Made by a program: the position numbers and the translations under genes. The notes beneath the pieces are model-generated. The model had not been told where the DNA came from and ran no database searches. It saw only the letters and a list, made by a program, of their open reading frames with translations. Source: Oscillospiraceae bacterium (lineage in GTDB: Bacteria > Bacillota > Clostridia > Oscillospirales > Acutalibacteraceae). From it: a stretch of 64,000 nucleotides of DNA. The stretch covers positions 62,001 to 126,000 of the forward strand of contig SVOA01000001.1 of the NCBI GenBank assembly GCA_015066635.1. The letters are read 5' to 3'. Shown one piece after another: positions 27,694 through 37,725 of this stretch; the first letter of the stretch is position 1; every line of letters starts with the position of its first letter.

Positions 27694-30600
27694 TTATTCT
27701 CCGAGGAAACCGAAAACCTCCTTGAGCGTGTCAAGAGGACGCTGGCTTTCGGTCATTTTAACGGCGACATATTTTTTGCCGTAATCGCACACCGTAACGC
27801 GTCTGCTCAGCTGAGCGGACAGTCCGAGTACGGCGGTTGCGGGAATCTCGTTAAAGTACAGAATTATGCTCTGTCCCTTCTGTCCGATTTCGTATATTCC
27901 CAATCTGTCGGCGCTGTTGCGGAGCATTGAAACGTCTATAAGCCCAAGCACGGAATCGGGTATCTCCCCGTATCTGTCGCGAAGCTCATCCTTAACGTCA
28001 ACCGCATCCTCAAAGGTGTAAATATCGGCAATTCTTCTATAAATTTCAAGCCGTTGCGGAACGCTCCCGATATAGCCGTCGGGTATATGAGCGTCTATCT
28101 GAAGGTCGATAAGACATTCCTTTTTCTTTACCGGCGCTTCTTCTCCCTTTTCCTCGCTTACCGCCTCGCCGAGCATTTCCAGATACATATCGTAACCGAC
28201 GGCCTCAAGGTGCCCGTGCTGTTCTGCGCCGAGTATGCTGCCCGCACCCCTTATTTCAAGGTCGCGCATGGCAATTTTAAAGCCCGAACCGAATTCGGTA
28301 AACTCCCTTATCGCCTCAAGGCGCTTATATGCGGTTTCGGAAAGCACCTTGTTTCTGTTAAAGGTAAAATATGCGGACGCCCGTCTTGCGCTTCTGCCGA
28401 CGCGCCCCCTTATCTGATGAAGCTGGGCGAGTCCGAGCCTGTCGGCATTCTCAATAATCAGGGTGTTGCAGTTCGGCACATCAACGCCCGTTTCGATAAT
28501 CGTGGTGCAGACAAAGATGTCTATTTCTCCCTCAAGAAGTTCTCTCCAGCGCTCGCTGAGTTCCTCCTCGGGCATTCTGCCGTGAGCGTATTTTACCCTC
28601 GCATCTGGCAGATAAGACTGAATCTCCGCCGCCTTTGAAGCTATATCCTCAATATTGTTGTATAGATAATAAACCTGTCCTCCGCGCCGCAGTTCTCTCT
28701 CCATTGCCTCGCTGAGCATTGACATATCCTGCTCCGTAACATAGGTCTGTACGGGATGTCTGTCCTGAGGCGCCTCCTCAATTACGGACATATCGCGTAT
28801 GCCCGTCATAGCCATATTAAGAGTTCTCGGTATGGGAGTTGCCGACAGAGTAAGCACATCCACATAAGGGAATTTCTCTTTCAGCTTTTCCTTCTGCGCA
28901 ACGCCGAAGCGCTGTTCCTCGTCAACTATGAGCAGACCGAGGTCTTTGAATTCCACGTCCTTTGAAATGAGCTTGTGAGTGCCCACAATTATATCTACCG
29001 AGCCGCGCGCAAGCTTCTGCTTGATTTTTTTCTGCTCGGACGCCGTTCTGAAGCGCGAGAGCATTTCTACCTCTACGGGGAAGCCCTCAAAGCGCGACTG
29101 AATTGTCTTGAAGTGCTGAAGCGCAAGTATCGTGGTCGGCACGAGAATCGCGCATTGTTTCCCGTCCGCAATACACTTGAAAGCGGCTCTGAGCGCAACC
29201 TCCGTCTTGCCGAATCCGACATCTCCGCAGAGAAGTCTGTCCATAGGATACGGCTTCTGCATATCGTTTTTGATTTCGTCTGCGGCTCTTAACTGGTCGG
29301 ATGTTTCGTCATAGGGGAATCTGCGTTCAAAATCGGACTGCATATCTATATCTTCCGAAAAAGCAAATCCCTTCATCTGTCTGCGCTGTGAATAAAGCGC
29401 AAGCAGTCTGTCCGCCATTTCCTTTACCGCTGCGCTGACCTTCTTTTTGGTCTTTTCCCAGTCGCCCGACCCGAGACGGTTAATCTTGACTCTCTTGGAA
29501 TTCTCGTCGTGCGGCCCTATATATTTTGAAACAAGGTCAAGCTGTGTTACGGGAAGGTAAAGCACGTCGCTCTTTGCATACTGAATTTTTATGTAGTCCT
29601 TGACTATTCTGTCCTTTTCGATTTTGACTATACCTTCAAAAATTCCTATGCCGTAAGTTCTGTGAACGATGTAGTCGCCCTTGTTTAATTCGTCAAGGGA
29701 GTGCAGACTTCTGCCCGCTTTGAACTTTGCCGCTTTCTTTTTGCCCCCCGCGCTTACCTGCCGTGAGTAAGTGAAAAAATAAATCTTCTCGTTGGGATAG
29801 GAAAAACCTGCCGACAGCGTACCGCTGAAAACGCATACCCTGCCTTCAGGCAGTTCCTTCGGTTCCGAAGGCAGATAAACCGCGGGAATATCAAGACTCT
29901 CCAAATCCTCGGCAAGAGTGCGCGCAGATTTCGGAGTTCCGGCAAAGACCGCTGTAACAGAATTTTTATTAAGAACGGGTTTGATATCCTCTGCAAGAAC
30001 GTCCAGACTGCCGTTCCACAACGGAAGCTGAGAGGCGGTAAAGGAAATAAGTTCCTTTACGGGAACGTCAAAACTGCCTCTCGCAAAATTATCCATATAA
30101 ATTACGCCTGTCTTTTCATAGCAGCGCGTGAGCTCTGCAAATGATAGATAATATTTATCTAAACCCTTGCAGAGTATTCCGTCCCCGAGCAACGATTTAA
30201 TTTCTTCGTTGTTGAATTTATTGTAATTCTGTACCTTTTCTTTTACGCTTCCGCTTTCAAGGACAAAACATAGACAATTTTTATCTATATAGTCGAATAC
30301 CGTGCTTTCCTGCCCGTAGGCAAGCGGCAGATATTTGTCCTCGCTGATGAGTTTAACTCCGCTTCTGAGTCTTTCGAGGTCGGAGTTCAGATTTTCCCTG
30401 ACCTTGACGGAGCCTTTGCCCCTGACGGTTTTGATAAACGCTTCTATGCGGTTTATCATATCCTCATCGCTCTCAAAGACTATCTCCGCCGACGGCATAA
30501 CCGAAACGCTTTCTACGCTGTCGCTGCGCCTCTGGCTCTCTATGTCAAAATGCGACATACTTTCAACCGTATCTCCCCAGAATTCAATTCTTACGGGCTG

Positions 30601-31161
30601 AGCGTCGTCGGGAGAAAACAGGTCAACTATTCCTCCCCTTACCGAAAACTGACCGACGCCCTCGACCATATCGCAACGGGTATAACCGCAGGAAACGAGC
30701 TTTGAAACAAGCCCGTCAAGCGAATAATCGGAGCCCTTCTTTACGGTAAGGGAATACTTCCTGAGCTGTTCGGGAGGTATTGTTCTCTGAACGGCGGCAT
30801 TTGCCGAGCAGACGGCGACATCAAGACTTCCGTCAAGAAGTCCTGCAAGCACCTTGATTCTTTTCTGCTCATATTCGTGAGAGCGAGTTTCGGCGGCGCT
30901 GAAATTAAAATCTCTTTCGGGATAAACCGCCGCATTGAGCGAAAAGGTTTTCAAATCCTCGCAGAGCTTCACGGCGGAGTGCTCGTCGGGCATAACAACA
31001 ACGCCTCTGCAGTTTTTATCCCTGCAGAGGGCACTGATAATATGAGCCTTGTGAACCGCCGACAGCCCTATGGCTCCGAGGGGCAGTCTACCCGCTGTAA
31101 CGCAGTCGGACAGCTGTCTGTATTCACCCGAAATTTTGAGTACTCCGTTAAATGCCGACAT
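27694..31161 (-). CDS. mfd: Transcription-repair coupling factor
   Basis: Mfd, 1155 residues, removes RNA polymerase stalled at DNA lesions and recruits UvrA. The N-terminal UvrB-homology part, the CarD-like RNA polymerase interaction domain (residues about 490-550, [16 protein letters not shown]), the RecG-like helicase motor with Walker [12 protein letters not shown] and DEEQRFGV, and the C-terminal TRCF domain are all present. It follows pth with a 16-bp gap, the same pth-mfd order found in B. subtilis and other Firmicutes. Confidence 0.98.
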   Translation of the reverse strand: MSAFNGVLKISGEYRQLSDCVTAGRLPLGAIGLSAVHKAHIISALCRDKNCRGVVVMPDEHSAVKLCEDLKTFSLNAAVYPERDFNFSAAETRSHEYEQKRIKVLAGLLDGSLDVAVCSANAAVQRTIPPEQLRKYSLTVKKGSDYSLDGLVSKLVSCGYTRCDMVEGVGQFSVRGGIVDLFSPDDAQPVRIEFWGDTVESMSHFDIESQRRSDSVESVSVMPSAEIVFESDEDMINRIEAFIKTVRGKGSVKVRENLNSDLERLRSGVKLISEDKYLPLAYGQESTVFDYIDKNCLCFVLESGSVKEKVQNYNKFNNEEIKSLLGDGILCKGLDKYYLSFAELTRCYEKTGVIYMDNFARGSFDVPVKELISFTASQLPLWNGSLDVLAEDIKPVLNKNSVTAVFAGTPKSARTLAEDLESLDIPAVYLPSEPKELPEGRVCVFSGTLSAGFSYPNEKIYFFTYSRQVSAGGKKKAAKFKAGRSLHSLDELNKGDYIVHRTYGIGIFEGIVKIEKDRIVKDYIKIQYAKSDVLYLPVTQLDLVSKYIGPHDENSKRVKINRLGSGDWEKTKKKVSAAVKEMADRLLALYSQRRQMKGFAFSEDIDMQSDFERRFPYDETSDQLRAADEIKNDMQKPYPMDRLLCGDVGFGKTEVALRAAFKCIADGKQCAILVPTTILALQHFKTIQSRFEGFPVEVEMLSRFRTASEQKKIKQKLARGSVDIIVGTHKLISKDVEFKDLGLLIVDEEQRFGVAQKEKLKEKFPYVDVLTLSATPIPRTLNMAMTGIRDMSVIEEAPQDRHPVQTYVTEQDMSMLSEAMERELRRGGQVYYLYNNIEDIASKAAEIQSYLPDARVKYAHGRMPEEELSERWRELLEGEIDIFVCTTIIETGVDVPNCNTLIIENADRLGLAQLHQIRGRVGRSARRASAYFTFNRNKVLSETAYKRLEAIREFTEFGSGFKIAMRDLEIRGAGSILGAEQHGHLEAVGYDMYLEMLGEAVSEEKGEEAPVKKKECLIDLQIDAHIPDGYIGSVPQRLEIYRRIADIYTFEDAVDVKDELRDRYGEIPDSVLGLIDVSMLRNSADRLGIYEIGQKGQSIILYFNEIPATAVLGLSAQLSRRVTVCDYGKKYVAVKMTESQRPLDTLKEVFGFLGE

Positions 31162-31177
31162 TGAATATGCTCCGATA

Positions 31178-31786
31178 TTATGAATTGTACCTGTTCATTG
31201 CTTCGTCAATTTCGCCGTTAAGCAAAAGCCCGACTGCCTCACAGGCATTGTCAATGGCCTCTTTGAGCGGCTTTGCCTCGTCCTTTTTGAATTCCGACAG
31301 CACCCAGTCCGCAAGGTCAAAGTCGGGATTGGGTTTCTGTCCTATGCCGATTTTAATTCTCGGAAAATCACTGCTGCCGAGGTGCGCGACTATGCTCTTG
31401 ATTCCGTTGTGTCCGCCGTCGCTTCCCTTTCTCTTTATCCGCAGTTTGCCTACGTCAAGGGAAATGTCGTCGAATATTACTATTATATTCTCGGGAGGTA
31501 TTTTATAGAATTTCGCCGCCTCGGCTACCGCCTCTCCGCTGTTATTCATATAAGTCTGCGGCTTCATTACAATAACCCTGTGCCCTGCTATGCAGGTGTC
31601 TGCAATAACCGCTTTGAATTTAAGCTTATTGATTTTAAAACCGTGCTTTTCGGCAAGTTCGTCAACGCACAAAAAACCCGAATTATGTCTTGTGAGGGTG
31701 TAACGCCTTTCGGGATTACCGAGCCCTGCGACAAGGAATTCAGGTGTTCCTGAGGTTCTGCGACCTGTCATAAGTCTTCTGAACAT
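31178..31786 (-). CDS. pth: Peptidyl-tRNA hydrolase
   Basis: Frees tRNA from drop-off peptidyl-tRNA. The family's active-site residues are visible: GLGNPERRYTLTRHNSGF with the catalytic histidine, YMNNSG, and DDISLDVGKLRIKRKGSDGGHNG-type sequence in short conserved blocks. At 202 residues it is about 10 longer than usual because of a basic N-terminal extension, FRRLMTGRRTSG. It lies between glmU and mfd. Confidence 0.96.
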   Translation of the reverse strand: MFRRLMTGRRTSGTPEFLVAGLGNPERRYTLTRHNSGFLCVDELAEKHGFKINKLKFKAVIADTCIAGHRVIVMKPQTYMNNSGEAVAEAAKFYKIPPENIIVIFDDISLDVGKLRIKRKGSDGGHNGIKSIVAHLGSSDFPRIKIGIGQKPNPDFDLADWVLSEFKKDEAKPLKEAIDNACEAVGLLLNGEIDEAMNRYNS

Positions 31787-31812
31787 TAGTTATCCTCTTT
31801 TATTTTAAGTTA

Positions 31813-31843
31813 AAAGGCCGGGCGTAAAAGCCCAACCCTTTTT
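31813..31843 (-). terminator. Weak terminator after glmU
   Basis: GGTTGGGC and GCCCGGCC (two G-U pairs) form an 8-bp stem, followed on the minus strand by TTTTAACTT. Some readthrough into pth and mfd is likely because the next gene starts 27 nt later. Confidence 0.6.
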
Positions 31844-31845
31844 TA

Positions 31846-33219
31846 TCAGTCCGAATCTCTCTTACTGCGCCAGCCGAGTTTGTTGACCTGTCTTGCTCTG
31901 GCTATTCCGAGAGCGTCTGCGGGAACATCATCCGTAATGGTTGAGCCCGCGGCCGTATATGCGCCCATGCCTACTCTTACGGGCGCAATAAGATTTGTAT
32001 TACAGCCGATAAACGCATCGTCCTCGATTATCGTTCTGAACTTTGCTTTACCCGTGTAATTTACCGTTACCGTACCGCAGCCGAAATTAACACGCTTGCC
32101 GACATCGCTGTCGCCGACATAGGTAAGGTGCGAAACCTTTGTGCCGACATCAATATTTGAATTCTTGACCTCAACGAAGTTTCCGAGGTGAACGTTCTCG
32201 CCGATTACGGAATTCGGTCTGATGTGGACAAACGGTCCTATGCTTGCACCTCTTTTTACGGTTGAATTATAGCACTGAACGGTATTGAGTTCCGACTCGT
32301 CCCCGACAACGCTGTCAACTATCAGCGTATTGGGGCCTATTACGCAGTTTTTGCCTATTTTGACCTTTCCCCTGAGTATCGTACCGGGAAGTATGAGCGT
32401 ATCCATACCGATTTCAACATCGGGGCCTATAAGTATGCTTTCAAATGAGGGGATGTCAACACCTGCGTCAAGGTGCTTTTCTATAATCTTTCTTCTTGCT
32501 ATGTGGTTTAATTCGTGAAGCTGATTTCTGTCGCTTGCACCAAGTGCGATTTCGGGATATGCGGAGAAGCTTGTGTCAACCTTGAAGCCGTTGTCAACAA
32601 GCCATGCGATAGTATCGACCAGATTATAGTCTCCGCTCTTGCGCGGGTCAAGCTTTTCAAGCGACTCAAGCAGAGCGTCCGCATTGAACCAGTACGCTCC
32701 CGAGCTGACCTCGTCTATCTTTTTAATATTGCTTGCCGCATCAATTTCCTCGACGATTTTTTTGAAGTTTCCTTCCTTATCGCGCACTATTCTGCCGTAT
32801 CCGAAGGGCTTTTCAACCTTTGCGGATATAACTGTGGCGTCGTTTCCGTAATTGATATGGGAAGTAAGCGCATTTCTGATTGTTTCGGCATCCATAAGTG
32901 GCGCGTCGCCGTTAAGGATAAGTACATTTCCGCCGCTGTAACGCTTGATGAATTCCCTTGCCTGCATTACGGCGTTTGCCGTACCCAAAGGCTCGGACTG
33001 AACAAAAAGCTCACAGCTGCCGTGAACGAACTCAGCTACCATATTATCTGCCCTTGATGAAATAACCGCAATATTGCGTATTCCGCTGTGTCGCGCGGCG
33101 GTCAGAACCCACTGGAGCATGGGCTTTGACAGCAATTTCAACATAACATGAGGCATTGCCGATTTCATTCTGTAACTGTCCCCCGCAGCCAAAACAATGG
33201 CGGCACAATTCGACATCAT
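31846..33219 (-). CDS. glmU: Bifunctional GlmU: GlcNAc-1-P uridyltransferase and acetyltransferase
   Basis: Makes UDP-GlcNAc, the first committed precursor of peptidoglycan. The N-terminal nucleotidyltransferase (residues 1-230) has LAAGDSYRMKS, QSEPLGTANAVM and the DGN-like LNGDAPL motif; the C-terminal half is a left-handed beta helix with hexapeptide repeats and the GPFVHIRPNSVIGENVHLGNFVEVKNS region. It follows asnB by only 30 bp without a promoter or terminator, so it may be co-transcribed with the cross-bridge genes upstream. Confidence 0.95.
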   Translation of the reverse strand: MMSNCAAIVLAAGDSYRMKSAMPHVMLKLLSKPMLQWVLTAARHSGIRNIAVISSRADNMVAEFVHGSCELFVQSEPLGTANAVMQAREFIKRYSGGNVLILNGDAPLMDAETIRNALTSHINYGNDATVISAKVEKPFGYGRIVRDKEGNFKKIVEEIDAASNIKKIDEVSSGAYWFNADALLESLEKLDPRKSGDYNLVDTIAWLVDNGFKVDTSFSAYPEIALGASDRNQLHELNHIARRKIIEKHLDAGVDIPSFESILIGPDVEIGMDTLILPGTILRGKVKIGKNCVIGPNTLIVDSVVGDESELNTVQCYNSTVKRGASIGPFVHIRPNSVIGENVHLGNFVEVKNSNIDVGTKVSHLTYVGDSDVGKRVNFGCGTVTVNYTGKAKFRTIIEDDAFIGCNTNLIAPVRVGMGAYTAAGSTITDDVPADALGIARARQVNKLGWRSKRDSD

Positions 33220-33249
33220 AATATTAAACCTCCAAGCAAAAATGTATGG

Positions 33250-35094
33250 TTAATTCTCAATAAAATATTTCTCATACCAGAGAAGGAAGGAGTAAACCGA
33301 CCATATTTTTTTCATATTGTGGCTTGTTCCCGCCTTGTGGTCGTCAAGCAGCTTGATAATATATTCTCTGTTAAAGAATTCTCCTGCTGTTTCGGACTCG
33401 AATTTTTCCTTGACCATATTGTAGAATTCATCACGCCTGAGCCAGTCGTTAAGCGGCGTAAGGAAGCCCGTTTTACGCATTTCGGATGTTTCCTTAGGCA
33501 GTTCCTTTGCCGCCGCGCCTCTGAGCGCAACCTTCGTGGTAACCTCGTTTACCCTGTATTCCGAGGGTATTCTGAGCGCGACTTTAAGCATTTCCTTATC
33601 GAGGAAGGGTACTCTTAATTCAAGCGAGTTTGCCATACTCATTCTGTCTGCCTTGACAAGAATATCCTGAACAAGCCATGTCCTTATGTCGGCATACTGC
33701 ATCTTTGTAATATCGTCCTGTCCCTCAACCTCATCAAAGAAAGGCTTGGTATAAACCGAAGGGTCCTCGGACGGTATTTTTTTGCTGAGTACCTTATCGA
33801 CCTCCGAGTGGTCGTAAACATAATTATTCCTTATAAATCTCTTTTCTATGGGATAACGTCCTCTTGTCAGGAAGCGTTTTCCGTGGAAAGCAGGCAGTTT
33901 CTCTGCGATGTTTCCGATTAATGTTCTTATGCCCTGAGGCACCTTCATATATCTTTCAAAGTCAAGCGGTTCCCTGTAATAGTGATAACCGCCGAAAAGT
34001 TCATCCGCGCCCTCGCCCGAAAGCACAACCTTTACCTGCTCGGAAGCGAGTCTTGCAAGGAAATACAGCGCCAGCGCCGAAGGGTTGGGAAGCGGCTCAT
34101 CCATATAGTACTGAACCATAGGGGCGACCTCAAAGTATTCCTCTGCCGTAATCTTCTTTGTATAGTTTCTTACCTTCTCATGCTCTGCGAATTTAACCGC
34201 TCTGTCAAGCTCGGAATATTTTTCCTCGGCATAACCTACGGAGAAGGTTCTCACGTCATTTCTCTTTGCCATCTCGTGAACGACATAGCTTGAGTCAACG
34301 CCGCTTGATAGGAAACAGCCTACCTCGACGTCGGCTATACCGTGAGCAACGGTCGAGCCCTTGAAGGTTTCGTCAATAAGCTTTTCCCAATATTCTATGT
34401 CCTTTGTATTGTCTATGTCATACTCGGGGGTAAAATACCTCTCCGAAGTAAACTTCCCGTCCTTGTACTCAAAGCAGCTGCCCGGCTCGAGCTTATATAC
34501 ATTTTTAAACATTGTCTGGGTTGTCGGGATATACTCAAAGCAGAGATAGTCAGGCAGTCTCTCCTCGTTGAATTCCTTTTTAAAAAGCGGATTTGAAAGG
34601 AAGGACTTTATTTCCGAGCCGAAAATGAAATTTCCCTCATTGAGATAGTAGAACATCGGCTTGATACCGAAAATATCTCTTGCGCCGAAAAGCTTTTTTG
34701 CCTTGCTGTCCCAGATTACAAAGGCAAACATTCCGCGCAGCTTATTGAGAAGCTCTTTGCCGTATTCCTCGTAACCGTGAAGCAAAACCTCGGAATCGCT
34801 CCGCGTCTTGAAAATATGTCCCTTTGCGATAAGCTCCTCGCGGATGCTCTGATAGTTATATATCTCGCCATTAAAAACAAGCACCTTGCTGTCGTCCTCG
34901 TTGGTAATCGGCTGACTGCCGCCTTCAAGGTCAATAATCGAAAGTCTGCGGAAGCCCAGCGAAACCTCATCATCCACATAGTAGTCGTCCTGGTCGGGAC
35001 CTCTGTGAACAATTCTGTCCGCCATTGACTTGATTATTTTCTGATTTAATTCTCTGTTTTCCTCGGCGTTGACATAGCCTACAAATCCACACAT
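33250..35094 (-). CDS. Asparagine synthetase (glutamine-hydrolysing), candidate AsnH-like cross-bridge amidase
   Basis: A 614-residue class II glutamine amidotransferase fused to an ATP-pyrophosphatase domain. The catalytic N-terminal cysteine is Cys2 (MCGFVGYV), the synthetase P-loop is SSGVDSS near residue 270 and the GEGADELFGGY motif follows. A longer frame exists (to 35178) but the Cys2 start is demanded by the family and has a ribosome binding site. Because it lies after an aspartate racemase and an ATP-grasp ligase, it may amidate a D-aspartate cross-bridge, as AsnH does in Lactococcus lactis, rather than supply free asparagine. Confidence 0.9.
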   Translation of the reverse strand: MCGFVGYVNAEENRELNQKIIKSMADRIVHRGPDQDDYYVDDEVSLGFRRLSIIDLEGGSQPITNEDDSKVLVFNGEIYNYQSIREELIAKGHIFKTRSDSEVLLHGYEEYGKELLNKLRGMFAFVIWDSKAKKLFGARDIFGIKPMFYYLNEGNFIFGSEIKSFLSNPLFKKEFNEERLPDYLCFEYIPTTQTMFKNVYKLEPGSCFEYKDGKFTSERYFTPEYDIDNTKDIEYWEKLIDETFKGSTVAHGIADVEVGCFLSSGVDSSYVVHEMAKRNDVRTFSVGYAEEKYSELDRAVKFAEHEKVRNYTKKITAEEYFEVAPMVQYYMDEPLPNPSALALYFLARLASEQVKVVLSGEGADELFGGYHYYREPLDFERYMKVPQGIRTLIGNIAEKLPAFHGKRFLTRGRYPIEKRFIRNNYVYDHSEVDKVLSKKIPSEDPSVYTKPFFDEVEGQDDITKMQYADIRTWLVQDILVKADRMSMANSLELRVPFLDKEMLKVALRIPSEYRVNEVTTKVALRGAAAKELPKETSEMRKTGFLTPLNDWLRRDEFYNMVKEKFESETAGEFFNREYIIKLLDDHKAGTSHNMKKIWSVYSFLLWYEKYFIEN

Positions 35095-35110
35095 ATTCTG
35101 CTTATACCTC

Positions 35111-35824
35111 TTAAACCGTTTTGAGTTTTTTACCGCAGGCAAGTATGCTTGCCCTTGCAAGACATTCCATAGAGTCAACTATGTCGGGTCTGTCTATATT
35201 GAAATCTTTTTTAATTATCGAAAGCTCTGTGCAGCCTAAAATTACGGCGTCGCAGCCCTGCTTTTTGAGGTTGCCGATAATTCTCTGAAACTCAAAAATA
35301 TCAACCTCCTGACCCGCCTTGACCTGATTGTAGATGATATTCATCAGCGACCTTTGGTCCTCCCCGTCGGGAAGCACGCACTCAAGAGAGTGTTTATTTA
35401 TTATTCTCTGATACGACTCCGATTTTACCGTACCCTCGGTAGCAAGCACGCCGATTTTTTTGATTCCCGGAACCGTGCTCTCGCAGTATTTTACCGTTTC
35501 CTCAAGTATGTTGATAATCGGGACGTTTACGCTCTTCTGAATCTCGTCATAGAAGTAATGCGCCGTATTGCAGGGAATTACTATATAACTGCAGCCGTCC
35601 TCCTCAAGCACCTTTGCGTCTCTTACCATTACCGGAAGGGGATTCGGCTTTGACTTGTCAAGTATATACTCGGTTCTGTCGGGAATTGAGGAGTGGTTAA
35701 GTATGACCATAGCTATATGCTCCTGGTCTGTTTTTGCGTCCGTCATCTTTACGACAAGGTCCGCAAAGTATATAGTTGCGAGCGGTCCTACTCCTCCGAG
35801 TACGCCTAAAATTTTTTCATCCAT
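35111..35824 (-). CDS. Aspartate/glutamate racemase family protein
   Basis: A 237-residue PLP-independent racemase with the two catalytic cysteines in VIPCNTAHY (Cys85) and LGCTELS (Cys198), and the GGVGPLATI start. The family converts L- and D-aspartate or glutamate. It starts 17 bp after the ATP-grasp gene and is followed within 16 bp by the asparagine synthetase, so aspartate is the most likely substrate. The pairing with a ligase matches racemase and aspartate ligase genes in Enterococcus faecium. Confidence 0.85.
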   Translation of the reverse strand: MDEKILGVLGGVGPLATIYFADLVVKMTDAKTDQEHIAMVILNHSSIPDRTEYILDKSKPNPLPVMVRDAKVLEEDGCSYIVIPCNTAHYFYDEIQKSVNVPIINILEETVKYCESTVPGIKKIGVLATEGTVKSESYQRIINKHSLECVLPDGEDQRSLMNIIYNQVKAGQEVDIFEFQRIIGNLKKQGCDAVILGCTELSIIKKDFNIDRPDIVDSMECLARASILACGKKLKTV

Positions 35825-35841
35825 TGTTTTAATTCCGTATA

Positions 35842-37053
35842 TTAAAAATATTTTTTAAACTTTCTGAACTGATTAAACAGCGCTGCTCTCGCATAGAAAT
35901 TATGCTTGAAATTCTTATCCTGACTGTAAAGCAGCGGATAGGTTACCTTACCCTCTTTAAAGAGCTTTCTCGCAAGGTCCTTGAAGTCGCTCTCGGGAAC
36001 GTACTTCATAATAACGCCCTTCGGTACTACCGAATAAAGATTTATATTGTCGGCAACCGTATAATCGTCAAGCTTGTTGTAAATGTAGTCGTCAACTATC
36101 CACTTGACGGTGTTGAAGCCGCTTCCCGTAACATAGAAGTTACTGCGTCCGAGGCGCACGTTAATCTCAAAGAATTTATATTTGCCGTCTCTCTCGTCAT
36201 ACTTGATGTCGAAATTCGCAAAGCCGACATATCCTATATGCTCCAGAAATTTAGTCGCGGCGGCAACAATGTCGGGATTGACCTCATTGATAATGGCAAC
36301 GGGGTTTCCTATCGCCGTGGGGGTGTGGTCCTCAAGCAGAGTTCTGCCGAGCGAGGCGAAACGCACCTTTGAATTTCTGTCGCAGTAGCAGGTCAGAACT
36401 CTCATATAGGTATCGTCGCCGGGAATCTTGTCCTGAATAAGGAATTTGTAATTATAGCTTGACCCTTCAAGTCTGTCGAGCATGGCTCTGAGGTCCGCTT
36501 CGTTGTCAAAGGAAAATACTTTTTTCTTACCCTCGAACTTTGCATAGTGATACATAGCCGAGTTTGCGGGTTTTGCGATTACGGGATAGTCAAAGTCAAA
36601 TTTCAGATCGTTTTCCTTGCCGCATTCGTAGACATAGGTTTTAGGATAATCAAGTCCCAGCTCCTCAAATATTTCATAGAACTTGTCCTTGAGAACGATT
36701 TTATTTAAAAGCTCCTCATCTATGTAAGGAACAATGTAGTAAGGTTCAAGCTCCTTTTTGGACTCAATAAGCGCTCTGACATACCAGTCGCCGCAGCCGA
36801 GAACTATGAGCTTCTTTTTGCCCTTGAACTCCTCTCCGATTTCAATAAGATGTTTTATAAGCACATCCTTATTTTCAAGTCCGGGAAAAATTCTGTTCTC
36901 AATAATATCCGAATTGGCGATATATCCGCCCTCGGACATACTCAGTACAAGAGACTTGATTTTGTACTCCTCGTGAAAGCTTCTTGCGAGCGAATACGCC
37001 GTAATATCGGCTCCGAGAATTACGGGTAAAAATTCCCTTTCTTCAAATTGCAT
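35842..37053 (-). CDS. ATP-grasp ligase, candidate D-aspartate ligase
   Basis: A 403-residue ATP-grasp enzyme: an N-terminal substrate domain (residues 1-115), the ATP-lid region with KPANSAMYHYAKF and KKVFSFDNE, and the C-terminal metal-binding part with GFANFDIKYD and FFEINVRLGRSNFY. The family adds an amino acid to a carboxylate or amine. The best inference is D-aspartate ligase, which attaches D-Asp to the stem-peptide lysine, as Asl(fm) does in E. faecium, because a racemase and an amidotransferase follow in one operon behind a strong promoter. Other amino acid ligases are possible. Confidence 0.75.
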   Translation of the reverse strand: MQFEEREFLPVILGADITAYSLARSFHEEYKIKSLVLSMSEGGYIANSDIIENRIFPGLENKDVLIKHLIEIGEEFKGKKKLIVLGCGDWYVRALIESKKELEPYYIVPYIDEELLNKIVLKDKFYEIFEELGLDYPKTYVYECGKENDLKFDFDYPVIAKPANSAMYHYAKFEGKKKVFSFDNEADLRAMLDRLEGSSYNYKFLIQDKIPGDDTYMRVLTCYCDRNSKVRFASLGRTLLEDHTPTAIGNPVAIINEVNPDIVAAATKFLEHIGYVGFANFDIKYDERDGKYKFFEINVRLGRSNFYVTGSGFNTVKWIVDDYIYNKLDDYTVADNINLYSVVPKGVIMKYVPESDFKDLARKLFKEGKVTYPLLYSQDKNFKHNFYARAALFNQFRKFKKYF

Positions 37054-37087
37054 GCGACACTACCCCTTTTAGCATATATGTATTATA

Positions 37088-37117
37088 ATTATAAAATATA
37101 ATAATATATAATGTCAA
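37088..37117 (-). promoter_or_regulatory. Promoter of the ligase-racemase-asparagine synthetase operon
   Basis: TTGACA and TATAAT, both perfect consensus, separated by 18 bp, in an A/T-rich stretch 35 bp before the ligase start. A strong constitutive promoter is expected. Confidence 0.8.
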
Positions 37118-37141
37118 GTTTCTATTTGCCAAAAAACAGAT

Positions 37142-37170
37142 AAAAAAACGGGCGGAAGGTGTTTCCGCCC
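37142..37170 (-). terminator. Terminator of the helical-protein gene
   Basis: GGGCGGAA and TTCCGCCC form an 8-bp G+C-rich stem, followed on the minus strand by GTTTTTTTATC. Confidence 0.88.
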
Positions 37171-37175
37171 TGCTG

Positions 37176-37616
37176 TCATCCTAAAAACTGCTTCATTTTT
37201 TGAATTGCGTCCTCCTGAAACGCTATGAGCTGCTCTGCCGTATGCCTGTATTCTTCGGAAACCGAGGGATATTCTTTAAGCAGTCTTGTCAGGTCAATAA
37301 CTCCCATTATACCGCCCTGTATCATTATTTCGGCTATCTTGTCGCTGCTTCGGTCGGTAAGCGTGTTAAGCTGTATTCCCGACCACAGCCCGAGCTTTGA
37401 GAGAGGGCTCTGTCTGTCCGGCTCCTCCTCTATGGCGGTAAGAGCCGTGTGCGCCTCGTGCGCAAGGCGTTTGTACTCGCCCGACTGTCTCTCGAGTTCT
37501 TTAATAAGAGCCTCGTCCTCAACCTTATCGGAAACCATATTAACCGCTTCCTCGCCCATAACCGCATTTTCATAAACCTTGTTTAAAAACTCGGCAGCTG
37601 TGTGTATTTCGTTCAT
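37176..37616 (-). CDS. Four-helix protein, possibly ferritin-like
   Basis: A 146-residue, strongly helical protein that I do not recognise with confidence. It resembles ferritin-like or DUF2383-type four-helix proteins, with carboxylate/histidine-rich stretches (EYKRLAHEAHTAL and SEEYRHTAEQLIAFQEDAI), but no complete diiron motif could be drawn. The ATG at 37616 after GGGGAG was chosen over an in-frame start at 37652. It is a single-gene unit with its own terminator, divergent from a GDPD gene. Confidence 0.4.
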   Translation of the reverse strand: MNEIHTAAEFLNKVYENAVMGEEAVNMVSDKVEDEALIKELERQSGEYKRLAHEAHTALTAIEEEPDRQSPLSKLGLWSGIQLNTLTDRSSDKIAEIMIQGGIMGVIDLTRLLKEYPSVSEEYRHTAEQLIAFQEDAIQKMKQFLG

Positions 37617-37665
37617 AATATCATCTCCCCTGCTATTATTGTCGAATTTCACTTCATTTATACTG

Positions 37666-37694
37666 TTTACTTTTTTGAGTATTTATTCTATAAT
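37666..37694 (+). promoter_or_regulatory. Promoter of the GDPD-walJ-rlmH group
   Basis: TTTACT and TATAAT separated by 17 bp, 32 bp upstream of the GDPD start codon. The -10 is perfect, the -35 moderate. Confidence 0.65.
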
Positions 37695-37725
37695 AATATC
37701 GACATTTTTTGAAAGAGGCGGTAAC

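Noticed and set aside
28054-28638. A 194-codon frame opposite mfd
   Set aside because: Antisense to conserved helicase motifs; no signs of an independent gene.
37579-37725. A hydrophobic N-terminal extension of the GDPD gene that looks like a membrane helix
   Set aside because: It overlaps the promoter and the divergent gene, and the ATG at 37726 has a good ribosome binding site.
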